From: Arthrobacter gandavensis | GTDB taxonomy: Bacteria; Actinomycetota; Actinomycetes; Actinomycetales; Micrococcaceae | Direction of reading: 5' to 3' | Length of the DNA: 64,000 nt | NCBI RefSeq assembly: GCF_009192735.1 | Contig: NZ_VTFU01000001.1 | Span: 1,178,001-1,242,000 of the forward strand | Translations under genes and position numbers: made by a program | In this document: positions 50,842 to 60,086 of the stretch, in pieces | How the letters are laid out: every line of letters starts with the position of its first letter | How positions within the stretch are numbered: position 1 is the stretch's first letter | Notes under the pieces: generated by a model | Database searches by the model: none | Seen by the model: only the letters and a program-made list of their open reading frames with translations | What the model was told of the DNA's origin: nothing

Positions 50842-51947
50842 TCCACTACCTTCCACCCGCGGGCGCTCAATTCATCTACCAGGTTGTGCACGCGGCTGGG
50901 CAGGACAGAAATCTCCGCCCGCCCCACCTGCTGGCCGGAGGAATGCTCCAGCCGAAGATCTTCCAGGTTCACGCCGATCTCGCCGATCTCCGTGAGCAGC
51001 CGGGCGATCTGGCCCGGGGTGTCATCCACCAGGACGGTGAAGCTGACGAAGGACTGCGGCGGCGCTCCATGCTTGCCCGGGATGCGTGCCTGGCCGGTGT
51101 TGCCTTCGGAAATCAGCTGGGCCATGTCCAGCCGGGCTCCGTCCGCCACCGGGTCCTCCAGCGTGTTGATGAGCCGGTTGAGGTCCTCCCGCACGCCATA
51201 GAGGATTTCCACCAGCCGGGGGGCATTTCCGGAGAGGATCTGCACCCAGAGTTTGGGGTCGCTGGCGGCAATCCGGGTGACGTCCCGCAGGCCGTTGCCG
51301 GCCAGCGCCATGGCCTGCGCCGGTGTTTCCTGCAGCCGGCTGGCCACCAGTGAGGACATGATCTGCGGCAGGTGCGACACCAGGGCCACCGACTGGTCGT
51401 GGTCTTCGGCGCTCATGCGCGAGACCACTGCTCCGAGGTCGATGGCCAGCGCTTCGGCGACCTTGACGGCCTGCGGCGCGCTCTCCTCGCTGGCACAGAT
51501 GACCCACGGCATGGAGGTGAACAGCTCTCCCAGCGCAGCAACCGGACCGGATTTCTCCCGCCCCGCCATCGGGTGGGTGCCCACGTAGCGGCTGAGGTCG
51601 GCGCCGGAGTCGCGCAGATCCGACAGCACGGCACTCTTGACGCTGGCAATGTCCACGACGACGGCGTCGGGCCAATCCTTGAGCGCCTGCACCGCCAGGG
51701 ACGCGGTAACGTCCGGCGGTGCTGCGACGACCACGAGTTCGGGCGCGAAGCCCTCCTCCACCGTTTCCAGCAGGCGGCCGGCGCCAATGTCCCGGGCGAC
51801 CGCCGCCGTCGACGGCGAAATGTCGGACAACACAACGTCGACTCCCTGCCGGCGCAGCCCCAGGCCAATGCTGGTGCCGAGCAGGCCGGTGCCGATCACG
51901 AGGACCGGACCGGACAGATGCGTGGCGGAACCCTGTGCCGCGCCCAC
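50838..51947 (-). CDS. tyrA: Prephenate dehydrogenase with C-terminal ACT domain
   Basis: A 369-residue tyrosine-biosynthesis enzyme. It has an N-terminal NAD-binding fold (VLVIGTGLLGTSIGLGLRRQG), GTHPMAGREKSG in the catalytic region, DHDQSVALVSHLPQ with the conserved His, and a helical dimer domain. A C-terminal ACT domain (from about 290: SFTVLVDDTPGQIARLLTEI) probably gives tyrosine feedback. The start is GTG at 51947, 4 bp after the rluB stop. Confidence 0.95.
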   Translation of the reverse strand: MGAAQGSATHLSGPVLVIGTGLLGTSIGLGLRRQGVDVVLSDISPSTAAVARDIGAGRLLETVEEGFAPELVVVAAPPDVTASLAVQALKDWPDAVVVDIASVKSAVLSDLRDSGADLSRYVGTHPMAGREKSGPVAALGELFTSMPWVICASEESAPQAVKVAEALAIDLGAVVSRMSAEDHDQSVALVSHLPQIMSSLVASRLQETPAQAMALAGNGLRDVTRIAASDPKLWVQILSGNAPRLVEILYGVREDLNRLINTLEDPVADGARLDMAQLISEGNTGQARIPGKHGAPPQSFVSFTVLVDDTPGQIARLLTEIGEIGVNLEDLRLEHSSGQQVGRAEISVLPSRVHNLVDELSARGWKVVE

Positions 51948-51951
51948 TGCC

Positions 51952-53226
51952 TTAGAGGCCTACGGAGGCCAGGAGGTGGCCGACTTCGCCGCGGCCGAGT
52001 ACGCGGATGCTGCCCTGGCGCTGGTCGTTCACGCGGATCGGACCCACCTGAGTGCGGACCAGGCGTTCGACCGGGTGCCCGACCGCGTCGAACAGGCGGC
52101 GGACAATGCGGTTGCGGCCCGAGTGCAGGACAACCTCAACGAGGAGGTGACCCGGAGTGGAATCCACCAGCTTGAAGGAATCAACGCTGGCGAAGCCGTC
52201 CTCGAGTTCCATGCCTTCGCGCATCTGGGCGCCGACGCCATGTGCCATCGGCCCTCGGACCTGCACCAGGTAGGTCTTGGGAACCTCGTAGGACGGGTGC
52301 GTGAGGCGGTTGGCCAGCTCGCCGTCGTTGGTCAGCAGCAGCAGGCCCTCGGTGTTGGTGTCCAGGCGGCCGACGTGGAAGAGGCGCTCGTGCTTGTTGG
52401 TGCTCTTCAGGAAGTCGCTGATGCACGGACGGCCTTCGGGGTCGTCCATGGTGCAGACGACGCCGCTGGGCTTGTTGAAGACGTAGTACTTCAGGTTCTC
52501 GTCCAGCTGCAGCCGCATGCCGTCCACGTGGATGGCCACGTTCTGCGGATCAACGCGGACACCAACCTCGGTGACGACCTCGCCGTCGACCTCCACGCGG
52601 CCTTCACGGATCATGTCCTCGCAGACGCGGCGCGATGCCACGCCGGCCTGGGCCATGACCTTCTGCAGGCGGATGCCCTCGGGGTCGTGGTGCTCGGAGA
52701 TGGCGGGCTTGGCCGGACGGCGGGTGTTGGTCCGCTTGACGGCACCCAGGTTCTGGCCAAAGCGCTCGTTGCGGAACGCGCGGTCGCCGCTCTTGCGCTG
52801 GCCGGACTGGGGTCCGCCGGTGCGGGATGCGCCACCCTTGGTGCCGTACGGTTTGGCTGACTTGGCGCCGGCCTTGTAGCCCTCGGGCTTGAACTGGCCG
52901 GCTCCCGGCTTGGACGCACCGGAGCCGGACGGCTTGCCGCCCTTGCCGTCGAAGGCACGCGAAGCGGCCGAGCGGAACTTCTCGGGACGGCTTTCGCCGG
53001 ACTCGTCGCGGGGCTTGTAGCCGTTGGCGCGGAATTCTCCGGCGCTCATGCCGGCATCGCGGGCTCCGCCGGAACGGCCGGAGCGCGGGGCGCCGGCGCG
53101 GGGGCCGCCGGTGCGGGAGCCGGCAGGCTTGGAGCCCTTACCGAAGGACCTGCCGCCGGCTGCTCCCCCGCTGCTGCGCGGGTTGTTGCGGCCTGATCCG
53201 GATCCGGAGCGGGGTGCCTGTGTCAT
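51952..53226 (-). CDS. rluB: Pseudouridine synthase, RluB type, with long disordered N-terminus
   Basis: A 424-residue protein. Residues 1-180 are Gly/Ser/Arg/Lys-rich and disordered, with repeated GYKPR/GYKAG-like segments. An S4 RNA-binding domain follows (IRLQKVMAQAGVASRRVCEDMI) and then the catalytic domain with the active-site Asp in GRLDTNTEGLLLLTNDG. It modifies 23S rRNA uridine near position 2605 (E. coli numbering) in this family. The basic tail may bind rRNA. It follows scpB by 23 bp. Confidence 0.94.
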   Translation of the reverse strand: MTQAPRSGSGSGRNNPRSSGGAAGGRSFGKGSKPAGSRTGGPRAGAPRSGRSGGARDAGMSAGEFRANGYKPRDESGESRPEKFRSAASRAFDGKGGKPSGSGASKPGAGQFKPEGYKAGAKSAKPYGTKGGASRTGGPQSGQRKSGDRAFRNERFGQNLGAVKRTNTRRPAKPAISEHHDPEGIRLQKVMAQAGVASRRVCEDMIREGRVEVDGEVVTEVGVRVDPQNVAIHVDGMRLQLDENLKYYVFNKPSGVVCTMDDPEGRPCISDFLKSTNKHERLFHVGRLDTNTEGLLLLTNDGELANRLTHPSYEVPKTYLVQVRGPMAHGVGAQMREGMELEDGFASVDSFKLVDSTPGHLLVEVVLHSGRNRIVRRLFDAVGHPVERLVRTQVGPIRVNDQRQGSIRVLGRGEVGHLLASVGL

Positions 53227-53249
53227 GAAAAATCCTTCGGGTGTAGCGG

Positions 53250-53894
53250 TTAGTAAGTAGTGTCTTCAAATTCAGCCAGGTTTTCCAGCCCGGGCAGGTG
53301 CGGTGCAAGCCGCGGAAGTTCGTTGAGGTCGCCAAGCCCGAGCCGTTCCAGGAAGTACGGGGTGGTCCGGTACATCATTGAACCCGTCTCGGCTTCCACA
53401 CCGGCTTCGTCAATGAGTCCGCGCTGGACCAGGGTCCGGACGACGGAATCAACGTTGACGCCCCGGATGGCTGATACCCGCGCCCTGGAGACAGGTTGCC
53501 GGTAGGCAATCACCGCCAGGGTTTCCAGGGCCGCCTGAGTCAAACGTGAACTCTGGCCGCCCAGGACGAACTTCGAGACCACGGGTGCAAACTCGGCGCG
53601 GGAGTAGATCCGCCAGCCGCCGGCCACATCCCGCAGTTCAAAACCTCTTTTTGAAGTAAAACTACGTACTGTGCCACCGGGTCCTCCCCCAGTATAGCCG
53701 TCATACTCGCGCTGCAGTTCCGTGAGGATACCCTCCACCTCCGCTGCCGGCACTTCCAGGACTGCGGCCAGTTCGGCCGCGGTGACCGGTTCATCAACCA
53801 CCATGAGCACTGCCTCGACGGCTGCGCGGAGGTCCGGAGCATCCTCGGCCGGCTCCGGGGCTGGCTCAGGGTTAGTGGACGGGTTCGGCTGCAT
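53250..53894 (-). CDS. scpB: Segregation and condensation protein ScpB
   Basis: A 214-residue kleisin-associated protein with two winged helices: LRAAVEAVLMVVDEPVTAAE, RLTQAALETLAVIAYRQPV and GVNVDSVVRTLVQRGLIDE. With ScpA and SMC it forms bacterial condensin. The ATG at 53894 has GGAGGAAC just upstream and lies inside the 3' end of scpA (23-bp overlap), so translation is coupled. The longer frame to 54083 is an artefact. Confidence 0.95.
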   Translation of the reverse strand: MQPNPSTNPEPAPEPAEDAPDLRAAVEAVLMVVDEPVTAAELAAVLEVPAAEVEGILTELQREYDGYTGGGPGGTVRSFTSKRGFELRDVAGGWRIYSRAEFAPVVSKFVLGGQSSRLTQAALETLAVIAYRQPVSRARVSAIRGVNVDSVVRTLVQRGLIDEAGVEAETGSMMYRTTPYFLERLGLGDLNELPRLAPHLPGLENLAEFEDTTY

Positions 53895-54807
53895 GTTCCT
53901 CCAGGATGATGGGATTGCCGGCGGCTTCCGTGGCGCCGCCGTTTTCCCGGCGTGCCGGCGGCGGCCATGCACCCGGCGCCGCAGCCCAGCTGATGAGCAG
54001 CTGTCCCAGCGGATCCGGCTGGTCAAAGGCCACGGCTCCGTCACGGAACAGCTCCAGCAGGGCCAGGAAGCGGGCCACCGCAACCGGGCCGCCGGCGTCG
54101 TGGACCAGGGCGGTGAAGGTGAGTTCTCCGGCAGCCATCAGGCGGTCCGCCACAATGCCTGCCTGCTCCCGCACGCTCACTTTGGGTGTGTGCAGGTGGG
54201 CCAGCCCCACAGTGGTGGGCGCCGGTTCCCGGGGCGTGAGCGCCTTGGCCGCCATGGCCGCGAAGTCCTGGGAGCCGGTGCGCCAGATGAGGTCCGGAAG
54301 CATGGCTGCGAACTGAGGTTCGAGGGTGACCTGCCGGGGGAAGCGTTCGGCTTCCTCCTGCAGGCGCGAGTCGAGAATGGCGGCGATCTGCTTGAACGCC
54401 CGGTACTGGAGAAGCCGCGCGAACAGCAGGTCCCTCGCCTCGAGCAGTGCCACGTCCTCCGGATCCTCGACGTCGCCGGCCGGGAGCAGCCGGGCGGCCT
54501 TCAGATCCAGCAGGGTGGCGGCTATCACCAGGAATTCACTGGCTTCATCCAGTGCCCATGCCTGGCCGTCAGCACCAAGGTCCCGGATGTAACCGATGAA
54601 ATCGTCGGTGACGGCCGCCAGGGCAATTTCGGTGATGTCGAGTTCGTGCTTGGAGATCAGCCCCAGCAGGACGTCGAACGGTCCGGTGAAGTTCTGCAGC
54701 TTGACCCGGAAGCCGCGGACGGCCGGGCCGGACGACGGCTCGGCCGGCTCGCCTGGTTCGGTGCTGCCGGGCTCCGGGGCACCCGTTTCCGACTGGCCGC
54801 TATCCAC
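53872..54807 (-). CDS. scpA: Segregation and condensation protein ScpA
   Basis: A 311-residue kleisin. An acidic Pro/Gly-rich start is followed by FRVKLQNFTGPFDVLLGLIS and ELDITEIALAAVTDDFIGYI, the SMC-neck-binding helices, and a C-terminal winged helix. The start is GTG at 54807, 5 bp after the parA stop, without a clear ribosome site, again suggesting coupling. Confidence 0.94.
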   Translation of the reverse strand: MDSGQSETGAPEPGSTEPGEPAEPSSGPAVRGFRVKLQNFTGPFDVLLGLISKHELDITEIALAAVTDDFIGYIRDLGADGQAWALDEASEFLVIAATLLDLKAARLLPAGDVEDPEDVALLEARDLLFARLLQYRAFKQIAAILDSRLQEEAERFPRQVTLEPQFAAMLPDLIWRTGSQDFAAMAAKALTPREPAPTTVGLAHLHTPKVSVREQAGIVADRLMAAGELTFTALVHDAGGPVAVARFLALLELFRDGAVAFDQPDPLGQLLISWAAAPGAWPPPARRENGGATEAAGNPIILEEHAAEPVH

Positions 54808-54812
54808 CAGCG

Positions 54813-55724
54813 TTAGGGGGCACCGCCGCGGGAAATCAATTCCTTGGCCAGGCGGCGGTAAGAATCTGCCCCCGGGTGGGTGCCCGCATAGGTGGTGATC
54901 GGCTCGGCGGCAACCGTGGCGTCGGCGAACTTGATGGTGCGCTTGATGACGGTCTCGAAGACCTTGTCCCCGAATGCTTCCACGAGGCGTGAGATGACTT
55001 CGCGGCTGTGGAGGGTCCGTGCGTCGTACATGGTGGCCAGCACGCCGTCGATCTGCAGGCCCGGGTTCAGGCGGTCCTGGACCTTTTCGATGGTCTCCAC
55101 CAGCAGCGCCACGGCACGCAGGGCAAAGAACTCGCAGATGAGCGGAATGATCACGCCGTGCGCTGCGGTCAGCGCATTGACGGTCAGCAGCCCCAGGGAC
55201 GGCTGGCAGTCGATGAGGATGACGTCGTATTCGTCCGACACTTTGCGCAGTGCGCGTTCCAGGACCTGCTCGCGGGCAACTTCGTTGACCAGCTGCACTT
55301 CGGCGGCGGAAAGGTCGATGTTGGCTGGCAAAAGGTCGATATTCTCGATGCCTGTTTCATGGATGGCCTCGCGGATGTCCACCTTGCGGTCCATCAGCAC
55401 GTTGTACACGGTGAGGTCCAGCTCATGCGGATTGGTGCCCAGGCCTGCGGACAGGGCTCCCTGCGGGTCGAAGTCCACAAGGAGAACCTTGCGGCCGGCC
55501 TCAGCCAGTGCGGCGCCGAGGTTGATGGTGGACGTGGTCTTACCCACGCCACCCTTCTGGTTCACCATGGCGATAATCCTGGCGGGACCGTGGGAACTGA
55601 GCACCGGAGGTTCGGGGAAATCCGTCAGCGGGCGTCCGGTCGGCCCCATCACGGAATCGGCTGCGTCCTGTGTTGCGTCCTGCAGAGTTGTTGAACTCTG
55701 ATCGCTGCTCACGTAATAATCCAC
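54813..55724 (-). CDS. ParA-family chromosome partitioning ATPase
   Basis: A Soj/ParA-like ATPase of about 303 residues with MVNQKGGVGKTTSTINLGAALA (Walker A), VLLVDFDPQGALSAGLG and VILIDCQPSLGLLTVNAL. It has an N-terminal disordered extension of about 50 residues. Encoded at the head of the scpA-scpB operon, as in most Actinobacteria; it is not the parAB pair near the origin. Starts: GTG at 55724 with GGAAGC just before, or GTG at 55712. Confidence 0.92.
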   Translation of the reverse strand: MDYYVSSDQSSTTLQDATQDAADSVMGPTGRPLTDFPEPPVLSSHGPARIIAMVNQKGGVGKTTSTINLGAALAEAGRKVLLVDFDPQGALSAGLGTNPHELDLTVYNVLMDRKVDIREAIHETGIENIDLLPANIDLSAAEVQLVNEVAREQVLERALRKVSDEYDVILIDCQPSLGLLTVNALTAAHGVIIPLICEFFALRAVALLVETIEKVQDRLNPGLQIDGVLATMYDARTLHSREVISRLVEAFGDKVFETVIKRTIKFADATVAAEPITTYAGTHPGADSYRRLAKELISRGGAP

Positions 55725-55908
55725 GCTTCCGTCTCTAGCTGTCCTGCGGGCTGTCCCTGTCAAGATTACAGCCGTGCAACACCTATACCGCGAATCGGCG
55801 CCGCGGAGCGCCGCGAGCCTTGACTCTCAGCTAGAGGTCGAACCTTTCGGCGGCGGCATCCGGTGCCGCGGACGGCTTCCCCGTCAGATCGCAGCCCGGG
55901 AAACGCGA

Positions 55909-55942
55909 AAGGGCGCCCCGCAGTAACTGCGGGAGCGCCCTT
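55909..55942 (-). terminator. Terminator after dctA
   Basis: AAGGGCGC..CCGCAGT pairs with ACTGCGG..GCGCCCTT in one long stem with a small internal mismatch. It lies 57 bp beyond the dctA stop. Confidence 0.75.
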
Positions 55943-55998
55943 CAACCTAGCGGAAGGAAAGCGGAGCAACAGCTCCGGGACCGACCCAGGCCGAAACC

Positions 55999-57378
55999 CT
56001 AGCGGGTTGCCGTGGCTGCCAGTTCGGGCTCGGCGGCGGGAGCCTCGGGCTCGGCGCTGGCGTCGTCCATGGTGGATTCATCGAACGGGCGTTCGCGGTT
56101 CAGCACCGCATTGACCTGCTCCTTGTCGATTTCCTTGGTCCACGTACCGATCAGGACGGTGGCGACGGCGTTGCCGGTGAAGTTGGTCAGCGCACGAGCT
56201 TCGGACATGAAGCGGTCGATGCCGACGATCAGGCCGACACCCTCCACCAGGTCCGGGCGGTGCGACTGCAGGCCGCCGGCAAGCGTTGCCAGGCCTGCAC
56301 CCGTGACACCGGCGGCGCCCTTGGAAGCAATGATCATGAAGACCAGCAGCGAGATCTGCTCGCCAAGCTCCAGCGGCATGTTCATGGCCGAGGCCACGAA
56401 CAGCGCGGACATGGTGAGGTAGATGGCGGTGCCGTCGAGGTTGAACGAGTAACCCGTGGGCACGGTAACGCCCACCACGGGCTTGGACACGCCCAGGTGC
56501 TCCATCTTCGCGATCAGGCGCGGCAGGGCAACCTCGGAGGATGAGGTGGAGAAGATCAGGAGGTATTCCCGGCCCAGGTAGCGCATGAGCTTGAAGATGT
56601 TCACGCCGGTGCACAGTTTGAGCACTCCGCCCAGGATGACGGCGATGAACAGCGCGCAGGTGATGTAGAAGGCGATCATCAGCACGGCCATGCTCTTGAT
56701 GGCCTCCACGCCGGTTTCGCCAACGACGGCGGCAATGGCGCCGAAAGCGCCAATGGGCGCCAGCCACATGATCATGCCCAGGATGCGGAAGACCAGCTTC
56801 TGGATCTGCCCGATGAGGGTGAGGATCGGGGCCCCGGTGGAGCCCATCTTCTGCAGCGCGAATCCGACCAGCAGGGCCACGAAGAGGGTCTGCAGGATGC
56901 TCTCGCCCGTCAGCGAGGCCAGCAGCGTGGTGGGGATGATGCTGAGGAGGAAGCCTGCCATGCCCTCAGCGTCCTCGGCTACCTTCGGAGCGTCTCCGGC
57001 GCCGGCGGCAATGTTCAGGCCCTCTCCCGGGTGGATCAGGTTTCCGACAACGAGGCCGATGGCCAGCGCGAAGGTGGACATGAGGATGAAGTAGCCAAGG
57101 GCCAGCCCGCCGACCTTGCCCACCGTTGCTGCTTTGGCGATCGAGCCGATGCCGAGGACAATTGTGCAGAAGATGACCGGTGCGATCATCATCTTGATCA
57201 ATCCGATGAACGCGGTGCCAATGGGCTTCAGTCCTTTGGCGAATTCAGGCTGCACCAGGCCCAGCGTGGCGCCAAGCACCACCGCGAGAATTACGGCAAT
57301 GTACAAAAAGTGTGTTCTGTCCTTCTTGCGCGGGCTCTTCGGTGAGCCGGCGCCTCCGGGAAGGGTGGCAGATGCCAT
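55999..57378 (-). CDS. dctA: C4-dicarboxylate/cation symporter DctA type
   Basis: A 459-residue DAACS-family transporter. About eight membrane helices and two hairpin loops are suggested by IKMMIAPVIFCTIVLGIGS, FSTSSSEVALPRLI (the serine-rich HP1), GYSFNLDGTAIYLTMSALF (substrate/Na site) and SKGAAGVTGAGLATLA (HP2). It would import succinate, fumarate or malate with protons or sodium. The C-terminal tail is acidic. The start at 57378 has TAGGAG upstream. Divergent from a CitA/DcuS-type sensor, which probably controls it. Confidence 0.94.
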   Translation of the reverse strand: MASATLPGGAGSPKSPRKKDRTHFLYIAVILAVVLGATLGLVQPEFAKGLKPIGTAFIGLIKMMIAPVIFCTIVLGIGSIAKAATVGKVGGLALGYFILMSTFALAIGLVVGNLIHPGEGLNIAAGAGDAPKVAEDAEGMAGFLLSIIPTTLLASLTGESILQTLFVALLVGFALQKMGSTGAPILTLIGQIQKLVFRILGMIMWLAPIGAFGAIAAVVGETGVEAIKSMAVLMIAFYITCALFIAVILGGVLKLCTGVNIFKLMRYLGREYLLIFSTSSSEVALPRLIAKMEHLGVSKPVVGVTVPTGYSFNLDGTAIYLTMSALFVASAMNMPLELGEQISLLVFMIIASKGAAGVTGAGLATLAGGLQSHRPDLVEGVGLIVGIDRFMSEARALTNFTGNAVATVLIGTWTKEIDKEQVNAVLNRERPFDESTMDDASAEPEAPAAEPELAATATR

Positions 57379-57435
57379 GTGTGCTGCTCCTAGGCTGGGT
57401 TCATTGCGTTCCTGGGCGGCACCGAGACTGCGGTT

Positions 57436-57521
57436 CTCCGCTTTTCGCGGAGCCGTACGTGAATCGCCGGGAACGGAAGTTCGTCGTATACATCGTCATC
57501 CGGCCCTGTGACGGCTGTCAC
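57436..57521. promoter_or_regulatory. Inverted repeats in the dctA/sensor-kinase intergenic region
   Basis: Two inverted repeats lie in the 189-bp divergent region: CTCCGC-TTTTC-GCGGAG (57436-57452), nearer dctA, and GTGAC-GGCT-GTCAC (57508-57521), nearer the kinase. The second has the look of a response-regulator operator. CATACT about 12 bp beyond it could be a -10 element. Confidence 0.45.
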
Positions 57522-57567
57522 GATTGTGGTCATACTGTTCTCAAGTGCGTGAGTAAAAAGGAAAAAA

Positions 57568-59304
57568 TTGCGGAAGTGGAGTCTGGCCAGCCGGCTGTTT
57601 TTGGGGCAACTGGCTTTTCTCGTCTGCCTGTCCCTGGGGCTCGCGCTGGCGCTTTACCATCAGGCTGAGCGGAACAGCTACGAGGAGAGCGCGGAGCGGA
57701 TGCTCTCCGTCGCGGGAACCGTCGCCGCGGATCCCTTTGTGCTTGAGTCCACGACGGCCGCGGATCCGAGCAGTGTCCTGCAGCCGTTTGCACGGACCGT
57801 CATGGATGCGGCCGACCTAGATTTCCTGACCATCATGGCTCCGGACCGGACCCGGTTCACGCACCGGAGCGACGACGCGATTGGCAAGGCTTATCTCGGG
57901 TCCGTGGACCAGGCGCTGGCCGGAGAGTCCTTGACCGAAACCTACGCCGGCACCCTGGGACCGTCGGTCCGGGCCGTCGTCCCCATTCTTGACGCGGAGG
58001 GAGATGTGACCGCGCTCGTCGCAGCCGGCATCACTGTGGATCGGGTGGCGATCGCCCGCAACGCGGACCTGCCGGCCGTGTTCCTTTCAGTGCTGGGCGT
58101 GCTGCTGTGCGGAGCCCTCGCCTCCTACGTCCTGAGCCGCTATCTGCGGCGCACCACCCGGGACCGCCGGCCCGAAGAGCTGCTGGGCATGTTCACGTTT
58201 TACGATTCCGCCCTGCATTCCGTGCGCGAAGGCCTGCTGCTCCTGAACAACGAGGGAAAACTCGTCCTCTACAACGATCAGGCGGCGGCCCTGCTCGGTT
58301 TGCCACCCGACCACAGCGGCCAACTTACGGATGTCCGCTCCCTGGGGCTGCCGGGCCCGTTGGCCGACCTGCTGCACGGGGGCAGGAGCGCGGAGGACGA
58401 GTTTCACTTCGCTCGGGACCGCATCCTGGTGGTGAACCAGTCCCCCGCCGTCGCTCCGCCGGTACGCGACGGCGGCGTTCGGCGCCGCAGGGACGGCCGC
58501 GGCAAACGGACCGCTTCATTGCCCAAGCGCTTCGGCACGGTGACCACCCTGCGCGACCACACCGACATTGAAGCCATGACCGGAGAACTGCAGTCCATGC
58601 GCACCCTGACCGACGCCCTCCAGGCCCAGGCCCACGAACACGCCAACCGGCTCCACACCGTTGTGTCGCTGATTGAGCTGAACCGGCACGGCGAAGCACT
58701 GGAGTTTGCCACGCGCGATCTGGAGGAATCGCAGAGACTGGCCGACGACGTCGTCGCCTCCATCGGCGATCCGGCCCTGGCCGCACTGCTCACGGGGAAG
58801 TCCGCGCAGGCCCGGGAACGCGCCATTCGACTGACCGTTGATCTTGCGGACGCCGGCTCAGAAGTTCCCCTGGGTCTGGATTCGCGGGACCTGGTGACCA
58901 TCGCCGGCAATCTGATCGATAACGCCTTTGACGCCGTCCAGGGAATTCCCGATCCGGCGGTCCAGACCCGGTTTGCCCTGGATGACAACGATGACCGTGC
59001 GTGGTTCAGCATCACGGTCCAGGACAACGGCCCGGGCATTCCGGAACTGGATGCCGGGAAGATCTTTGACCAGGGGTTCAGCACCAAGGACCCGAAGGTG
59101 CTGCTGCCCTCCGGCACCGGCGCGACCGGCCGCGGCATTGGCCTGCCGCTCGTGCGCCAGGCGGTGCTGCGGCTGGGCGGAACACTGCAGGTGGATCCCG
59201 GCGGCACCGCCGGGTGCGGCGCGCGGTTCATCGTCCGGCTTCCCCTGCCCCGCCTGAACGTGCTCACCGCCGCACCCTCAGGCACGGGAACGGAGCAGCG
59301 GTGA
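57568..59304 (+). CDS. Sensor histidine kinase, CitA/DcuS type
   Basis: A 578-residue membrane kinase: first helix about 8-30, an extracellular PDC-type sensor domain, a second helix about 168-190, a cytoplasmic PAS-like domain, then the kinase core. The phospho-accepting His356 lies in HEHANRLHTVVSL, the CitA/DcuS-type H-box. The ATP site shows NLIDNAFDAV (N), DNGPGI (G1) and GTGATGRGIGLPLV (G2). It would sense a C4-dicarboxylate or citrate. The start is TTG at 57568 with AAGGA 6 nt upstream. It overlaps the regulator gene by GTGA. Confidence 0.92.
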   Translation: MRKWSLASRLFLGQLAFLVCLSLGLALALYHQAERNSYEESAERMLSVAGTVAADPFVLESTTAADPSSVLQPFARTVMDAADLDFLTIMAPDRTRFTHRSDDAIGKAYLGSVDQALAGESLTETYAGTLGPSVRAVVPILDAEGDVTALVAAGITVDRVAIARNADLPAVFLSVLGVLLCGALASYVLSRYLRRTTRDRRPEELLGMFTFYDSALHSVREGLLLLNNEGKLVLYNDQAAALLGLPPDHSGQLTDVRSLGLPGPLADLLHGGRSAEDEFHFARDRILVVNQSPAVAPPVRDGGVRRRRDGRGKRTASLPKRFGTVTTLRDHTDIEAMTGELQSMRTLTDALQAQAHEHANRLHTVVSLIELNRHGEALEFATRDLEESQRLADDVVASIGDPALAALLTGKSAQARERAIRLTVDLADAGSEVPLGLDSRDLVTIAGNLIDNAFDAVQGIPDPAVQTRFALDDNDDRAWFSITVQDNGPGIPELDAGKIFDQGFSTKDPKVLLPSGTGATGRGIGLPLVRQAVLRLGGTLQVDPGGTAGCGARFIVRLPLPRLNVLTAAPSGTGTEQR

Positions 59305-60068
59305 ACACCGAGCGCAACATCACCGTCCTCGTGGTGGAGGATGATCCGATTGTCGCCGAAGCCCATGCCGAATACGTGCGGCGCTCCAGCGGGTATGCCC
59401 TGGCCGGAGTCGTGAACTCCGGCACCGACGCGATCACCTTCCTCAATGCTTCCGCCACGCCTGGACCTGATGCCGGGACCACCGCCGGCCGCCCCGCGGC
59501 CGGCCCTGCCGGCCGCCCTGCGGCGGGACCGGCGGTTGACCTGATCCTGCTGGACATGAACCTGCCGGATCTGCACGGGCTCGATGTGCTCAGGCGCATC
59601 CGGGGCGCCGGCGTCCCGGCGGATGTCATTGCCATTACAGCGGTGCGCGATCTCGCCGTCGTCCGCAGTGCCATGTCCGCAGGCATAGCGCAGTATCTGA
59701 TCAAGCCGTTCACCTATTCGGCCTTCAGCGCCAAGCTCGCCGCCTACCGTGAATACCACCTGAATCTTGCCGGCCAGGGAAGCTCCGCGACCCAGTCGGA
59801 GGTGGACCGCGCCCTGGCCGCCCTGCGCCCCAATGTTCCTGCTGTGTTGCCCAAGGGGCTGTCCCCCGACACCCTGAAAGCCGTTTCGGAGCTGCTGAAG
59901 ACCGCTTCATCGCCGATGTCCGCCAGCGAGGTCTCGGCGGCGCTGACCATGTCCCGGATTACGGTCCGGCGGTATCTGGAGCATCTGGGCAACCAGCGCG
60001 CCGTGCTTCGGACTCCCCGGTACGGAACGCGCGGCCGGCCGGAGCTGGAATACAGCTGGCGGCGGTGA
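59301..60068 (+). CDS. Response regulator, CitB/DcuR type
   Basis: A 255-residue regulator. The receiver starts ITVLVVEDDPIVAEAH; the phospho-Asp lies in LILLDMNLPDLHG, and the Lys in QYLIKPF. A C-terminal helix-turn-helix is seen in MSASEVSAALTMSRITVRRYLEHL. Between the second helix and the third strand of the receiver is an insertion of about 26 residues rich in Gly/Pro/Ala, including GRPAAGPA twice; receivers normally have no such loop. The start is GTG overlapping the kinase stop. The likely target is the divergent dctA. Confidence 0.92.
   Translation: MNTERNITVLVVEDDPIVAEAHAEYVRRSSGYALAGVVNSGTDAITFLNASATPGPDAGTTAGRPAAGPAGRPAAGPAVDLILLDMNLPDLHGLDVLRRIRGAGVPADVIAITAVRDLAVVRSAMSAGIAQYLIKPFTYSAFSAKLAAYREYHLNLAGQGSSATQSEVDRALAALRPNVPAVLPKGLSPDTLKAVSELLKTASSPMSASEVSAALTMSRITVRRYLEHLGNQRAVLRTPRYGTRGRPELEYSWRR
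59487..59534 (+). repeat. 24-bp tandem repeat inside the response regulator
   Basis: Two adjacent 24-bp units (59487-59510 and 59511-59534) both encode GRPAAGPA, with synonymous differences. Whole-codon units keep the frame, so copy number could vary without breaking the gene. Confidence 0.8.
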
Positions 60069-60086
60069 CCCGCTCATGCCGGCCAA

